From Edaphochlamys debaryana (taxonomy: Eukaryota; Chlorophyta; Chlorophyceae; Chlamydomonadales), in the NCBI GenBank assembly GCA_016858145.1, contig JAEHOE010000004.1, forward strand, positions 2,294,001 to 2,358,000: DNA of 64,000 nucleotides, in the 5' to 3' direction. Below, piece after piece: positions 18,702-27,667 of the stretch (position 1 is its first letter; every line of letters starts with the position of its first letter). The notes beneath the pieces were generated by a model. The model was not told where the DNA came from and did no database searches. It worked only from the letters and a program-made list of their open reading frames with translations. The position numbers were made by a program, and so were the translations under genes.

Positions 18702-19175
18702 TCAAGACCGGTGGAGCAGCGCGCTGGCCTTTGTGCCCAGCAGGGTCATCGCGGCGGACCGGGAGAAGTTCATGCGCAGGTTGAGCCGCACATTCGCGGT
18801 CAACTTGGCGTGTTCATTGGAGGCTCCGGAAGAGAGAGCGCGGGAAGCGACAGCGGCAGCGGTCGCGATCGCGTCCTGGAGAATCTCTGGAGAGTCCCCG
18901 TCGGTATTGATTGGTGGTATCCTAGTCCCGTAGTACGCGGACTCAATGGCGCGCAGCATGAAGGTGCCTAGGGCGCGCACGACCTCGCGGTTGAACTGAG
19001 TGACATCCTCGAAATACGGCGTGATCTTGTCATGGAGGACTTCATACCTCTGTACAAAGACCTCTGCCGCTTCGTGGCGGACCCAGTCGTCCGCGAGGGA
19101 AGAAGCCTGGCAGGCGACCGCGAGCTGCCAGAGCTCGTCCTTGGCTTTTGCCATGCGACGGCTGATGCTGGGCAT
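18702..19175 (-). CDS. Hypothetical alpha-helical protein, 157 aa (left copy)
   Basis: ATG at 19175 (MPSISRRMAKAKDELWQLAV) to a stop at 18702. Mostly helical and charged, with an alanine-rich segment (ILQDAIATAAAVASRAL) and no membrane segment. The right copy (43649) differs by only a couple of residues and stays open, consistent with a real coding gene. No family recognised. Confidence 0.5.
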   Translation of the reverse strand: MPSISRRMAKAKDELWQLAVACQASSLADDWVRHEAAEVFVQRYEVLHDKITPYFEDVTQFNREVVRALGTFMLRAIESAYYGTRIPPINTDGDSPEILQDAIATAAAVASRALSSGASNEHAKLTANVRLNLRMNFSRSAAMTLLGTKASALLHRS

Positions 19176-19302
19176 GTCTTTTGCTTGTGGAGTCGTCGGG
19201 TCTTTAGAGTCGGGTCTTCAGAGACGGGTCTTCAAAGAAAGCGAGAAGATGCGCCCATCACTTTTTTGATGTTTTGGTCGACGATAGAAGTTTTTGAAGT
19301 AA

Positions 19303-19875
19303 TGGTACACGTACACGCGTACCCCTCGCCAGACACACGCAACCACCAGAATCCATTGCCAATTCTGCAAGACGGTCTTCCAGCATGGCTCCGGCCTCCG
19401 CCGACACAAAAAAGACATGTTGCTCCCAACCAGCCATGACCCCAGGAGGAACGTCAACCGATGCCATGGCAGGCCTGCAGCAGCAGAAGCCGACCTCAAG
19501 CTTCATGTCCAGGGAACAACCATTCAGGTCAATCAGACAATTAATGCTACCGTCATCATCAATAACTTTGGCAGTGAAGACACGTCCTACATCGACAAGG
19601 ATAACCTCCACACGCTGCTGCTGTGTCGCACAGATGGCGTGGTCTCGCTCATTCAGCACATGTATTTTAATCATGACCATCCCCAGAATTGGACCGTGTG
19701 GCTCCGCTCTCTCAAACAACGCCTTGCTGAGATCCTCTGCATTGATGAGGAGTACAGGCTCATCAATCAAAGATCGCAACAGCCCAAATTACCCCCCTCG
19801 CGTGAACGTCCTCAATCAATGAGCAAAAAGTCATTCGTGAGGTTGAGGTCAATCAGTGTGAAGCGATCTGCTTAG
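19303..19875 (+). CDS. Zinc-finger protein with giant-virus INNFG module (left copy)
   Basis: The frame is open from 19303 to TAG at 19873-19875. It carries a zinc-finger half-site CQFCKTVFQHGSGLRRHKK, then the module IINNFGSEDTSYI, LLLCRTDGVVSLIQHMYFN and HDHPQNWTVWL. That order of short zinc finger then the conserved INNFG/HFN/PEN-like block is a hallmark of many Nucleocytoviricota proteins of unknown biochemical role. The first in-frame ATG (19417) lies after the zinc finger, so the true start is upstream and either non-ATG, spliced or lost to a frameshift near 19412. The right copy at 44250 shares this problem. Confidence 0.6.
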   Translation, partial: WYTYTRTPRQTHATTRIHCQFCKTVFQHGSGLRRHKKDMLLPTSHDPRRNVNRCHGRPAAAEADLKLHVQGTTIQVNQTINATVIINNFGSEDTSYIDKDNLHTLLLCRTDGVVSLIQHMYFNHDHPQNWTVWLRSLKQRLAEILCIDEEYRLINQRSQQPKLPPSRERPQSMSKKSFVRLRSISVKRSA

Positions 19876-20165
19876 ATCAAGCAGGTCCCAAATGGGCTGG
19901 TCGCGTCTTCCTCCTCAAGGTTTAACGCGTTCACGAAATCGTCCATGGCATCGCTGGCCCATTCGAAATCCGGGTGCTTCTTGGTCAGGCCCAGGTCCAC
20001 CCGCGCATGGATTGTCGAGCCGCTCAGGAAGACGAGCTTGGCCAGCTTCGTGGTCGCATCGGTCCGGTCCGGGTAGATCTTCACCAGGCCGGTGTATGTC
20101 CTGAAGCCGTTCTGAACGGAATCGCTGGTCAAGTGGACGAGGACGTGCATGACGTTGGAAGCCAT
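19872..20165 (-). CDS. Hypothetical protein, C-terminally truncated left copy
   Basis: ATG at 20165 (MASNVMHVLVHLTSDSVQNG) to a stop at 19872. Compared with the right copy (44824-45261), about 165 bases encoding the C-terminal about 50 residues have been deleted, the frame ending instead in FGTCLI. The remaining part has a beta-rich start and the motif HPDFEWASDAMDDFVNALNL. The right copy keeps the C-terminus but has lost this start codon. No family recognised. Confidence 0.5.
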   Translation of the reverse strand: MASNVMHVLVHLTSDSVQNGFRTYTGLVKIYPDRTDATTKLAKLVFLSGSTIHARVDLGLTKKHPDFEWASDAMDDFVNALNLEEEDATSPFGTCLI

Positions 20166-20387
20166 TTTGACTTGTCTCAACTCAAGCTGTATTTAGTAGA
20201 GTAGCGAGTTTAGTGGGAGACAATATCCTTTCAATTTTTTGGTCGACATTCCTTAGGCGACATCGCGACCTTGGCAGTACGACAAGTGTGGATCTTGGAA
20301 GCTGACACAGAGGGGAGAGGACCGGGCCAATGGCAATTAAGCTCTTCTCTAAGTCTAGTTTAGCTTTGAAATAGGGATGAAGAAGAA

Positions 20388-21386
20388 ATGACGGTCCTCA
20401 GCGTCATGCTGCCGATCGTGGGCGTCAACATTGCGGCCGTGCTCATTGTCAGCACCGCGGTCGCAATGGGCAACTTGGGAAACTCTTCCTCTGGGAGATC
20501 GCCGCCCGGGTCACTCGCAAATGGAACCAAACCTCCTCCTCTACCAGCATCATTACCAGCATCACATCCTGCAGCATCTCCTGCCTCATCATCAGGAGCA
20601 TCATCGGCTGCTGCCTCATCAGGAGCATCGTCTGCTACTGCTTCTCCATCGTCATCTCCTGCTTCATCAGGAGCATCGACGACGTCATCGGCTGCTACAA
20701 CAGGTGAACCTCCCTCATCGGCGACGGTCGCAACCTCCGCAGAGCCTTTGTCGGACGGTTCCTCGTACACTTTCGATAGCCTGGAATCGCTCCGCGACAA
20801 AACGTTTGCTGGTATCAAGGAACTAGATAACGTACAGGTACTGCCAGGTGGCTCGCCAAAGGTTTCCAAGTCATTTGAGAACCAGTACCATGCTATTAAG
20901 ACTCACCGCACATACAACTGGTGCATGGCTCGCTACCATGAACGCGTCGAGCAGTACTGCCAACAAGTGGGTGGCCCCGCTAGGTGGCAAGCCTACCAGA
21001 GCACCTACGATTGGTACATTGATCACGCGCCCGCGTTGGTCGACTTGGAGGAATCCGTCAATATCACGTTCATACAGGACTATGACTTCATCATGATGGA
21101 ACAGGGCACATCATCCGCCGCATCATGTTGGTACTACGTCATCACAAAGGTGTTGCCCGGCGATAGTGGCAACGAGGTGCTGGGCTAATTGCAGAAGCTG
21201 ATCTCCCTGCTATCAGACCTGGAAGAAGCCTTAATTGCCCAAGGCAGCTCAGACAAGCATCGCGCTGTTTGGGAGGCGTACGCCCAGCTGTGCGCTGTTT
21301 TCCTCGTTATGTTGCTGGCCAGAGAGCCGCCTCTGCCTCCCAACGTGCAGACGTACAAGCCATGGTTTGAAGCCAACTTTACATAA
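20388..21386 (+). pseudogene. Ser/Pro/Ala-rich membrane-anchored protein with a nonsense codon (left copy)
   Basis: ATG at 20388 opens a hydrophobic N-terminal anchor (MLPIVGVNIAAVLIVSTAVA), then a low-complexity Ser/Pro/Ala stalk (residues about 33-115), then a globular part with WCMARYHERVEQYCQQVGG and DWYIDHAPALVDLEESVN. TAA at 21186-21188 interrupts the frame where the right copy has GAA, and 65 more family codons follow to 21386. A 24-base stretch present in the right copy (residues LKVLYNEG) is missing near 20911. The design suggests a surface protein with an extended stalk. Unknown function. Confidence 0.65.
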
Positions 21387-21511
21387 GCAAGCATGAACCA
21401 ATTCGCCCAAAAATTGATCTGTTGGGGGGGGCCATGAGAATCGTGCTATATCATCTGTGTAACAACTCTCTCTCACAACTCTCAATTTGCTACCTCAACT
21501 TCTCTGCAACC

Positions 21512-21928
21512 ATGTCGACCACCGTGACTCTCGTCAAGGCGGCCGCCCAGACGCAGATCAAGTCTGAGCCCGCCGCGCAGCCCGCTGCCGGTGTGTTCAA
21601 CTTTGGCCTGAAGAACAAGGACGCCAAGGCGACGATCATCGCATCGACGACCACGGTGGATAAGAAGGGTGAGCAGATGGTTAAGAAGGGTGCGGCCCTG
21701 CTCGTCAAGGGCAGCATCAACATTACCAATGGAGCTGCTTGCCTGTCTCCTGAGGAGATGGCGAAGGCTGCGACCAGCAAGGAGGCGGCCAGTGAGGCCG
21801 AGATCCGGGCTCACCTTCGGATCATGAACGCAAGGCGTGTGCAGGAGAAGTTCATTGAGCATACTTCTGCAGTCACCTCGCAAAAGGTGACCGCCACCAT
21901 CAACCGTCTGTCGGTGAAGAAGGAGTAG
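21512..21928 (+). CDS. Small basic hypothetical protein, 138 aa (left copy)
   Basis: ATG at 21512 (MSTTVTLVKAAAQTQIKSEP) to TAG at 21926-21928. Lys/Ala/Thr-rich, with KNKDAKATIIASTTTVDKKG and a predicted helical C-terminal half (SPEEMAKAATSKEAASEAEI). It resembles abundant small virion or DNA-packaging-type proteins only in composition. The frame here is complete, whereas the right copy has a stop 13 codons before this end. No family recognised. Confidence 0.6.
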   Translation: MSTTVTLVKAAAQTQIKSEPAAQPAAGVFNFGLKNKDAKATIIASTTTVDKKGEQMVKKGAALLVKGSINITNGAACLSPEEMAKAATSKEAASEAEIRAHLRIMNARRVQEKFIEHTSAVTSQKVTATINRLSVKKE

Positions 21929-22009
21929 GGCTCGTGAGAGCTTGCTCCGCCTTTTTTGGGTCGGTCGTAGTGGTCGTAGTCAGAGTCAGTGACGATGAAG
22001 GTCCGCACA

Positions 22010-22015
22010 TATAAA
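22010..22015 (+). promoter_or_regulatory. TATA box of the beta-propeller/BTB gene (left copy)
   Basis: TATAAA lies 35 bases before the ATG at 22051, in a gap of about 120 bases. The same word and spacing are kept in the right copy at 47042-47047. Confidence 0.5.
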
Positions 22016-22050
22016 CGACATGTCAGAAGTTCTTGTCATGTTATGACACC

Positions 22051-23852
22051 ATGCGCTTGCCGGGGCCAATTGTCACTTTTGTCACGCGTCCGGTCGGGCC
22101 GCTGACGCTCGCGGCCTGCTCCCACAGCTTCTGCGCGGTCGACACGACCGGCCGCGACTCCTCGAGCCTGGACATCCAGGCAGAGCCCACGATTGCGGTC
22201 GACGGCGGCGACGTTGATGCCGCGGCGTCTGACCCGTTTACGCAGGGCGTCGTCTGGGTCCAGGGCCGCGGCATCTTTTACGCCCGCGACGGCGTCTGCA
22301 AGGGCGCGCGCATCAGCACGCTGCCACGGGAGCTCTGGCCCATCCGGTCCATGCACGCAAACGCCCGCGGCGGCGGCGTCGTCCTCTCCGCCTCCGGCGC
22401 CGTCGCGCTCCTGCTGCTGCCCGCTGTCAGCGGCCGCGACTTCTCGGAGCCGCGCATCCTCGTCAACTCCTCGGCCACGGCCGTCGCCGTCGACGTGGCG
22501 CGGGGTCTCATCTTTGTCGCCTTCAAGGACCGCACCGTCCGACTCCTCTCGATCGAGGTCACGGGCGAGGTGCAGAGAGTCCCGGTCCTCCAGCGCAAGA
22601 GCTTACGCCTGCAGCAAAAAGCGCTGGGCGAGATCGTCGCGATGGCCGTCGACCCGGGGACGCGGGTCCTGTACCTCGTCGACGACGTGGGCCCAGCTGG
22701 CACAGACTTCGGTCACAGCTATGATGACGATGACGTTGACCATGACGCCGAAGAGGGTGAGGTCCTGCACGGCCATGTCCATGTCAACGGTCAAGGTCAC
22801 GGCCAAGGTCACGGTCAAGGCCAAGATGAAGATGTCCACGATGTTGACAATGAAGATGTCGACGATGTCAACGATGGAGATGAGGTCCGAGTCCACGACG
22901 TCGACCGTGCTCTTGACAACGTGCGGGTACTCTTAAGTCCGGAGCCGGCCGGCTCGGACATGGCCGCGCGAGTCGCCGCCGTGCTGCAGGCGCTGCCCCG
23001 CCACATCGTCAAGGGCTTCAACGCTGTCTGTGACGTCGTCCATCTGACCCATCTCTCCCGAGTCAGGCCCCGGTCCAGGGTCTGGCGCCTCGAGCCCGAC
23101 CAGCGCCTCGAGCTCGTCCGGGAGGTGCCCTTTGGCGCGGACGCCGCCGCCTTCATGCCCTGTCCGTCCGTGCCGTCGCTTCAACTCCTGGCCGTGCGCG
23201 ACGGCCTAACCGGCGACTGGGACGTCGCTGAGATGGCGGCGACGACGCCGCCAGGCACTTGTCAGACGGCGCGGATGTGACCCTCGTGGTCGGGCCGGAT
23301 GAGAAGGAGTTCCGCGCGCACCGCGCCGTCCTGCTCGCGCGCTGCGCCTTCTTCCGCCCCTTCCTCCTGGGCGGGTTCTACGTCCGCGTCGAGCGAGAGT
23401 TGAGCATGCGCATCAGGCTACCCGACGACACACCGGTCATCTTCGAGCGCATCCTGGAGCACCTGTACTCTGGCAGCGCCCAACACGTGCCTTGGAGCGA
23501 CCTCCTCGAGACGGCCGCCGCCGCCGACCGCTTCATGCTCTTTGAGTTCCGCAATGCGCTGCTCGCACGCGCGACCGCCGCGATGACGCCGGGGACCTTT
23601 GTCCAGATGCTCGCCGCCATGCGCCGCCTGGCCGCGCCGCCGCCCGAGGAGCTCATGCGCGCCGCGCTGCGGTACTACGTCGACAACCAGGAGCCCATCC
23701 TCCGCGACCACGAGGCCTCCGTTGGCGTGCTCATTGCGCAGGAGCCCGGCCTGGTCCTCAAGCTGCTCGGCGCGGTGGCTTCTGGGTCTGCGTCCGGGTC
23801 TGCAGGACCCCAGACGCGACCTCACAAGCGCCGGCGCCACCTGGAGGCCTAG
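22051..23852 (+). pseudogene. Beta-propeller-like + BTB/POZ protein, split by a 61-bp deletion (left copy)
   Basis: ATG at 22051 (MRLPGPIVTFVTRPVG). The first about 230 residues are repeated beta-strand units with phrases such as GVVWVQGRGIFYARDGV and RGLIFVAFKDRTVRLL, like a WD40/NHL-type propeller. A linker rich in Asp, His, Gly and Gln follows (HGHVHVNGQGHGQGHGQGQD). The C-terminus is a BTB/POZ domain (DVTLVVGPDEKEFRAHRAVL, FFRPFLLGGF, IFERILEHLYSG) and a BACK-like helical tail. BTB proteins usually recruit Cullin-3 ubiquitin ligases. Against the right copy, 61 bases are missing after 23264, between two GAC words, so the first frame stops at 23280 and the BTB part is out of frame. Confidence 0.82.
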
Positions 23853-23938
23853 GGAACGAAGGACAGATGGAAATTTGCGGGCAGACAGGGATGTGGAAAG
23901 TCAGGGCAGAGTTCAGGATTGATGAATTGATGTCTAGA

Positions 23939-24340
23939 ATGTCTAGAATGTCTAGCGCCGTCAAAGAGGACGCAGACGTGCAGGACCTCTTGGAGCAACT
24001 GAACATGGCTGATGATGACGACGACCACGATTTTGTAAGATGTAAGATACCGGTCGATGTCCGCTTTGGGTCCGCTTTGGTCCGACATGTGGAGTCCGAT
24101 GTCGTGGTCACCAAAGAGACGACACTCCGAGAGCTGCGCGCCATGGTCATGGCCCTGACCCATGTCAGTGTCGACAAGATGGCTTTTCTCCAAATGGCGA
24201 TCGTGTTCGGCACAGTGCCGCCCCAGGAGGTCCCCCTCTTTGGCGCCGACTTTGACGACTGGACGCTCGCCGATTACATAGACGCGATCACGGGTGACGC
24301 CTTTGACCTCGACGACATTGCCTGCATCCGCGTGGAGTAA
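23939..24340 (+). CDS. Acidic hypothetical protein, 133 aa (left copy)
   Basis: Start taken at ATG 23939 (MSRMSSAVKEDADVQDLLEQ) to match the right copy; an extra 9-base unit (ATGTCTAGA) supplies another in-frame ATG at 23930. A central Asp run (ADDDDDHDF) is followed by a compact domain with TLRELRAMVMALTHVSVDKM and GADFDDWTLADYIDAITG. The pattern slightly resembles a ubiquitin-like fold (inference, weak). It ends at TAA 24338-24340, 26 bases from the convergent membrane protein gene. Confidence 0.55.
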   Translation: MSRMSSAVKEDADVQDLLEQLNMADDDDDHDFVRCKIPVDVRFGSALVRHVESDVVVTKETTLRELRAMVMALTHVSVDKMAFLQMAIVFGTVPPQEVPLFGADFDDWTLADYIDAITGDAFDLDDIACIRVE

Positions 24341-24365
24341 ATGCTGAACGATCACGATCATGAAC

Positions 24366-24959
24366 CTAGGCCTCGATGCCCCGGCAGTGGTAGGACCCCA
24401 CAAAGAACGTCACGAGGCTAAATTCAGAACCAAACTCCAGGTACGCCCGGATCAAGTAGTGCAGAAGGCCCGCGCTGATCGTGACAATGATGAGGACGGA
24501 TAGGAGACTCCTGAGATAAACAATCCTCTTCTGTAGGAGGTCATTCTTGCGGCCTCGCAAGTCTTCGTTGCGGTAGACATCCAGGAACTGGTCGATGACC
24601 AAGAGGATCAACATGGGGAGGACAAAGATGAGCTTTGCCTTGGTCGTCACCAGGTACAGCCCGTAAATGAGCAGCGTCGTCTTGATGTGGTCGAGGAAGC
24701 GTCTTTTGTTCTTTTCCTCTTCTTTCTCTCCTTCTGGCTCTTGGCTCTTCTTCTCAGGGTCGGCCTCTTTTTCGTCTTGTTCTCCGGGTTGACCGGTATT
24801 GACCAGCGTGATCACAAAAAAGACCGAGAGCACCGCCACGACGTGCTTCGCCAGGATGGAGTTTGTCAGCAGGCGCTGCAGGTCGCACGAGAAGAACTTG
24901 TCAAAGTACGGCGCGACCATGATGACGTAAAAGACCATGAGCGCATTCTTGTAGTCCAT
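24366..24959 (-). CDS. Multi-pass membrane protein, 197 aa (left copy)
   Basis: ATG at 24959 (MDYKNALMVFYVIMVAPYFD). Hydrophobic segments lie near residues 5-20, 38-52, 92-125 and 150-170. A charged Glu/Lys loop (EKKSQEPEGEKEEEKNKRR) lies between the second and third, giving about four membrane spans. The short Cys-containing end (GSYHCRGIEA) recalls small multi-pass proteins widely conserved in Nucleocytoviricota, but I cannot name the family. A 60-base fragment of its 5' coding region recurs near 25636-25696. Confidence 0.6.
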   Translation of the reverse strand: MDYKNALMVFYVIMVAPYFDKFFSCDLQRLLTNSILAKHVVAVLSVFFVITLVNTGQPGEQDEKEADPEKKSQEPEGEKEEEKNKRRFLDHIKTTLLIYGLYLVTTKAKLIFVLPMLILLVIDQFLDVYRNEDLRGRKNDLLQKRIVYLRSLLSVLIIVTISAGLLHYLIRAYLEFGSEFSLVTFFVGSYHCRGIEA

Positions 24960-25033
24960 TGCCGATCCGCGACGGTTCTATATGACTATGTGAGATATGA
25001 AGTGCGCGCGTCTGTCAATGCCAGTGAAGTACA

Positions 25034-25612
25034 ATGTCCATTGTCAAAGACGGGTTGGACGCACAGCAAGATGTCCACGACCTCGACGTCAAAGTCAAAC
25101 TGTCGTTCAAGTCGACGCCACTTCATGACCATCCATCGGGGGTGGCCAGGGGCGATGTCTGGCTGCTCGCCATGCAGCGCTTTGGTGGCAGTCCCTACTT
25201 TGACAGCCTGGACGGGCACAGCAAGGTCGTCGTCGCTGAGGCGTACCTGACAGAGGCGTTCCCTCTGGAGTTCCGGCACCCGTTTGCCGAGGCGCTGACG
25301 CCGTCAGACCGCAACGCATTATTGTCTGTGTACGTGTGGCGCGGGCGGCTCTGGCTCCAGGCTCACCGGGAGCGCTTTGCGTAGGACCCCGCGGCGCTCC
25401 TGAAGTTCATGGAGAGCCACCACGGCTGGAACACGCAGGTGCACTGCGCCCTGAGGCAGTGGTGGAACCGTGAGCCGCAGAGGATGCGCGTGCCCATGGA
25501 GAAGGCCATGCACATGCTGCTGGGCATCCTTCAATTCGAGCAGCACGACGGCAGCATGACGTGCACGGACATCATGACCCAGTTTGTCATGTCTGGCTCA
25601 AACTCAACTTGA
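25034..25612 (+). pseudogene. Hypothetical protein with an in-frame TAG (left copy)
   Basis: ATG at 25034 (MSIVKDGLDAQQDVHDLDVK) runs 116 codons to TAG at 25382-25384. The same frame then continues at once with DPAALLKFMESHHGWNTQVH and NREPQRMRVPMEKAMHMLLG to TGA at 25610-25612. The part after TAG is protein-like and conserved with the right copy, which has the same TAG. So the stop either predates the duplication or is read through. The whole would be 192 residues. No family recognised. Confidence 0.5.
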
Positions 25613-25635
25613 AAAATGTAGCGGGTAGCTTTTTG

Positions 25636-25696
25636 CCGAGGCGCTGCAGGTCGCACGAGAAGAACTTGTCAAAGTACGGCGCGGCCATAATGACGT
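25636..25696 (-). repeat. Duplicated 60-bp fragment of the membrane protein gene
   Basis: GGCGCTGCAGGTCGCACGAG and the following 40 bases repeat the 5' coding part of the reverse-strand membrane gene at about 24870-24930, in the same orientation, about 770 bases away. It is joined directly to the dispersed element at 25698. Also present in the right block at about 50798-50858, so it predates the large duplication. Confidence 0.75.
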
Positions 25697-25697
25697 T

Positions 25698-25797
25698 GCT
25701 AGGGTGCACAGAGATGCGAGGGTGGCCCGATCTATACACACAGAAGTTGGATGCTGGTAGTTCTGAGGTGTCTCAGAAGAGACTTTGCCGAGTGTAC
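25698..25797 (-). repeat. Dispersed about 100-bp element end (copy in left block)
   Basis: Close relative of 5783-5886: GCTAGGGTGCACAGAGATGC, then ATACACACAGAAGTTGGATG, CTGAGGTGTCTCAG and GACTTTGCCGAGTGTA. It lies 60 bases upstream of the capsid-protein ATG and directly after a captured fragment of the membrane protein gene. Confidence 0.65.
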
Positions 25798-25856
25798 CCT
25801 GGGACGCGTCAAGGATTTGGAAATATGGAAGAGGTTGAATAGAACACAACAACGAA

Positions 25857-26948
25857 ATGAAAGGAAATGAAATGCACGGGGCATTGCTGGAGCTCTTCAC
25901 CAACACCAGGGGTCAGGGCGTGCCTCGCGCAACGCTATGGGGCCCAAAACGCACCAAACACTCACACTACACCAACTCGACTCACGCAACTGTGACGCTT
26001 GACGGCGGAACGGGCGACACGCTGGACATCCGGGTGCCAAGAAACGGGGACTTGCTCGGAAACGCATGGTACGAAGTGTTGCTCGACAGCGTGCCAGAAC
26101 TGAGCAGTGTTTATGATGCCATCGAGGCCGTCACGCTCGAGGTAGGGGGTCAGGTGATAGAACGGTACTCGGGACAGGCGCTCAGGATCATGGCATTGTT
26201 CGACCTGCTTGCAGTACCATGCGTACAGGGTTGCACAGTCGTCTTCCCGCTGAGACTCTGCATTGGTCAAGACTCGCATCTGTATCTACCCCTGATATGC
26301 CTTGCATTCCATGACGTCTGGATCAGGATCAAGCTCGCAAGCGGCATCAAGCCTATCCAGCAGCGGGTGCACCTGATGTACATCATACTGGACACCGACG
26401 AACGCCGACAGCTGTGTTGCGGCATGAACGAAACGCCGCATAGGTTTCGCATCACCCAGAAAGAAATATTGCATGTGAACGTGCATGCACCCAAGACAGA
26501 CGTGGTGAAGATTCCCTTGACCACAGACAGGACTGTGCGAGACCTTGTAGTGCTCATCAAGCCCAAGCAGGACAAAGACATGGACCCCATGATAGACATG
26601 AAGTTGTCAATCCGGAGGAAGAGCGATGTAGTCTGGGTGGACCTACAAGGTGCACTCCCTGGTGTCATGACTCGCCATGTGATCCCAAAGCACTTTTACG
26701 GAGTCCTGAACAATACAGAGTTTGCCTACTTCATGCCATTCGACCACACACCGACACGCGTTCATGACACCGGCAGCATCAACCTGCACATGCTGGACAG
26801 AGAGCTGGTCATGAGGTTGCTGCCAGGTGACTACGAGGTTCACTTGCTGTTGAGATGTCTGAACACCCTCGAAGTGACGCAGGGCATGGCTGCGCTACTG
26901 GGCATGTCTACAGACCCTGACATGTCAGAAGAGGAAGAGGACGAGTGA
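25857..26948 (+). CDS. Divergent double-jelly-roll major capsid-like protein, 363 aa (left copy, intact)
   Basis: ATG at 25857 (MKGNEMHGALLELFTNTRGQ). Capsid-like signposts appear in order: RVPRNGDLLGNAWYEVLLDS, then IEAVTLEVGGQVIERYSGQA, then HLYLPLICLAFHDVWIRIKL in the first jelly-roll. Near the C-terminus come TGSINLHMLDRELVM, YEVHLLLRCLNTLEV and TQGMAALL, matching the end of Nucleocytoviricota capsid proteins in order and spacing. At 363 residues it is shorter than the usual 430-600. It may be a compact major capsid protein or a capsid paralogue. An acidic tail (EEEEDE) closes it. The right copy is broken by a single-base loss, so this is the only intact one. Confidence 0.8.
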   Translation: MKGNEMHGALLELFTNTRGQGVPRATLWGPKRTKHSHYTNSTHATVTLDGGTGDTLDIRVPRNGDLLGNAWYEVLLDSVPELSSVYDAIEAVTLEVGGQVIERYSGQALRIMALFDLLAVPCVQGCTVVFPLRLCIGQDSHLYLPLICLAFHDVWIRIKLASGIKPIQQRVHLMYIILDTDERRQLCCGMNETPHRFRITQKEILHVNVHAPKTDVVKIPLTTDRTVRDLVVLIKPKQDKDMDPMIDMKLSIRRKSDVVWVDLQGALPGVMTRHVIPKHFYGVLNNTEFAYFMPFDHTPTRVHDTGSINLHMLDRELVMRLLPGDYEVHLLLRCLNTLEVTQGMAALLGMSTDPDMSEEEEDE

Positions 26949-27040
26949 CATGGCTTGGGCTTGGGCTTGGGACCGGACAAAAAAATGCGGGGTTTGAGGC
27001 CGCATGACTTTTAGGGTGCTAGGAAATTACAGTATGACAG

Positions 27041-27460
27041 TCAACAGAAGGCAAGCAAGAGCATGGTGGGGCGCGTCAGGATGTCCAGTGCAAAGTCTAG
27101 GGTGTGGCCCGCATCGTTCAGGGCCTGCTTGGCCGGGCTGGCGGTATTCGGACCCGTTGCGATCCTCAGACCCGTGCACAGCTCGAGGGCAACCGCGTAG
27201 CTGTGCCGGACGGCGTTGCTGCACAGAAGGGCCTTGACGCCGTTAAGCGCCGCGCCGGGGTACAGCATCATTCCCGGCGGGTTAGATGCTGACTTGGCAA
27301 AGCGGTGTCCACTGGCGTCATCGAACGGATCGGCGGCGTTGCCAGATAGCGAGACGCAGGCCACCTGGGGCTGGTGGGTATGGAACTTGAATGGTTGTGC
27401 AGTCGCGTCCAACGCCTTGGGGCCAATCTCGGAGGCCAGGGCAGACATGCGGGACGTCAT
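27041..27460 (-). CDS. Hypothetical protein, about 139 aa (left copy)
   Basis: ATG at 27460 (MTSRMSALASEIGPKALDAT) to a stop at 27041. The frame stays open upstream to about 27580, so a longer product with a non-ATG start is possible. The C-terminal half is helical and mildly hydrophobic (NAVRHSYAVALELCTGLRIA; TLDFALDILTRPTMLLLAF). The right copy is collinear and open. No family recognised. Confidence 0.45.
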   Translation of the reverse strand: MTSRMSALASEIGPKALDATAQPFKFHTHQPQVACVSLSGNAADPFDDASGHRFAKSASNPPGMMLYPGAALNGVKALLCSNAVRHSYAVALELCTGLRIATGPNTASPAKQALNDAGHTLDFALDILTRPTMLLLAFC

Positions 27461-27630
27461 GGGGTCATGGTCGTAGCGGCTGCATGTCTGCCGGCATAGC
27501 GTCTCGCGCAAAGCCGGCGTGTCGCGCAGCAGGAGCAGTCCGCCGCAAATGTCAAGAACATGGAGTGCAGTTCTTGAGCGTCACCGAACACTACACTGGG
27601 TCCAGCCCAGCCGACTTTTTTGCCCTCTGA

Positions 27631-27636
27631 TATAAG
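27631..27636 (+). promoter_or_regulatory. TATA-like box of the 95-aa gene (left copy)
   Basis: TATAAG lies 31 bases before the ATG at 27668. It is conserved in the right copy at 52792-52797 with the same spacing. Confidence 0.45.
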
Positions 27637-27667
27637 CAACATCCGCCATCGAGAAGCAACAATCTTG

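Noticed and set aside
22036..23840. Reverse-strand frames opposite the beta-propeller/BTB gene
   Set aside because: High GC at third positions opens the antisense frames; all motifs lie on the + strand.
16413..25797. A 9.4-kb composite transposon bounded by inverted end words
   Set aside because: No transposase lies inside between those ends, no target duplication is visible, and the words also occur singly elsewhere. Kept only as a question in the findings.
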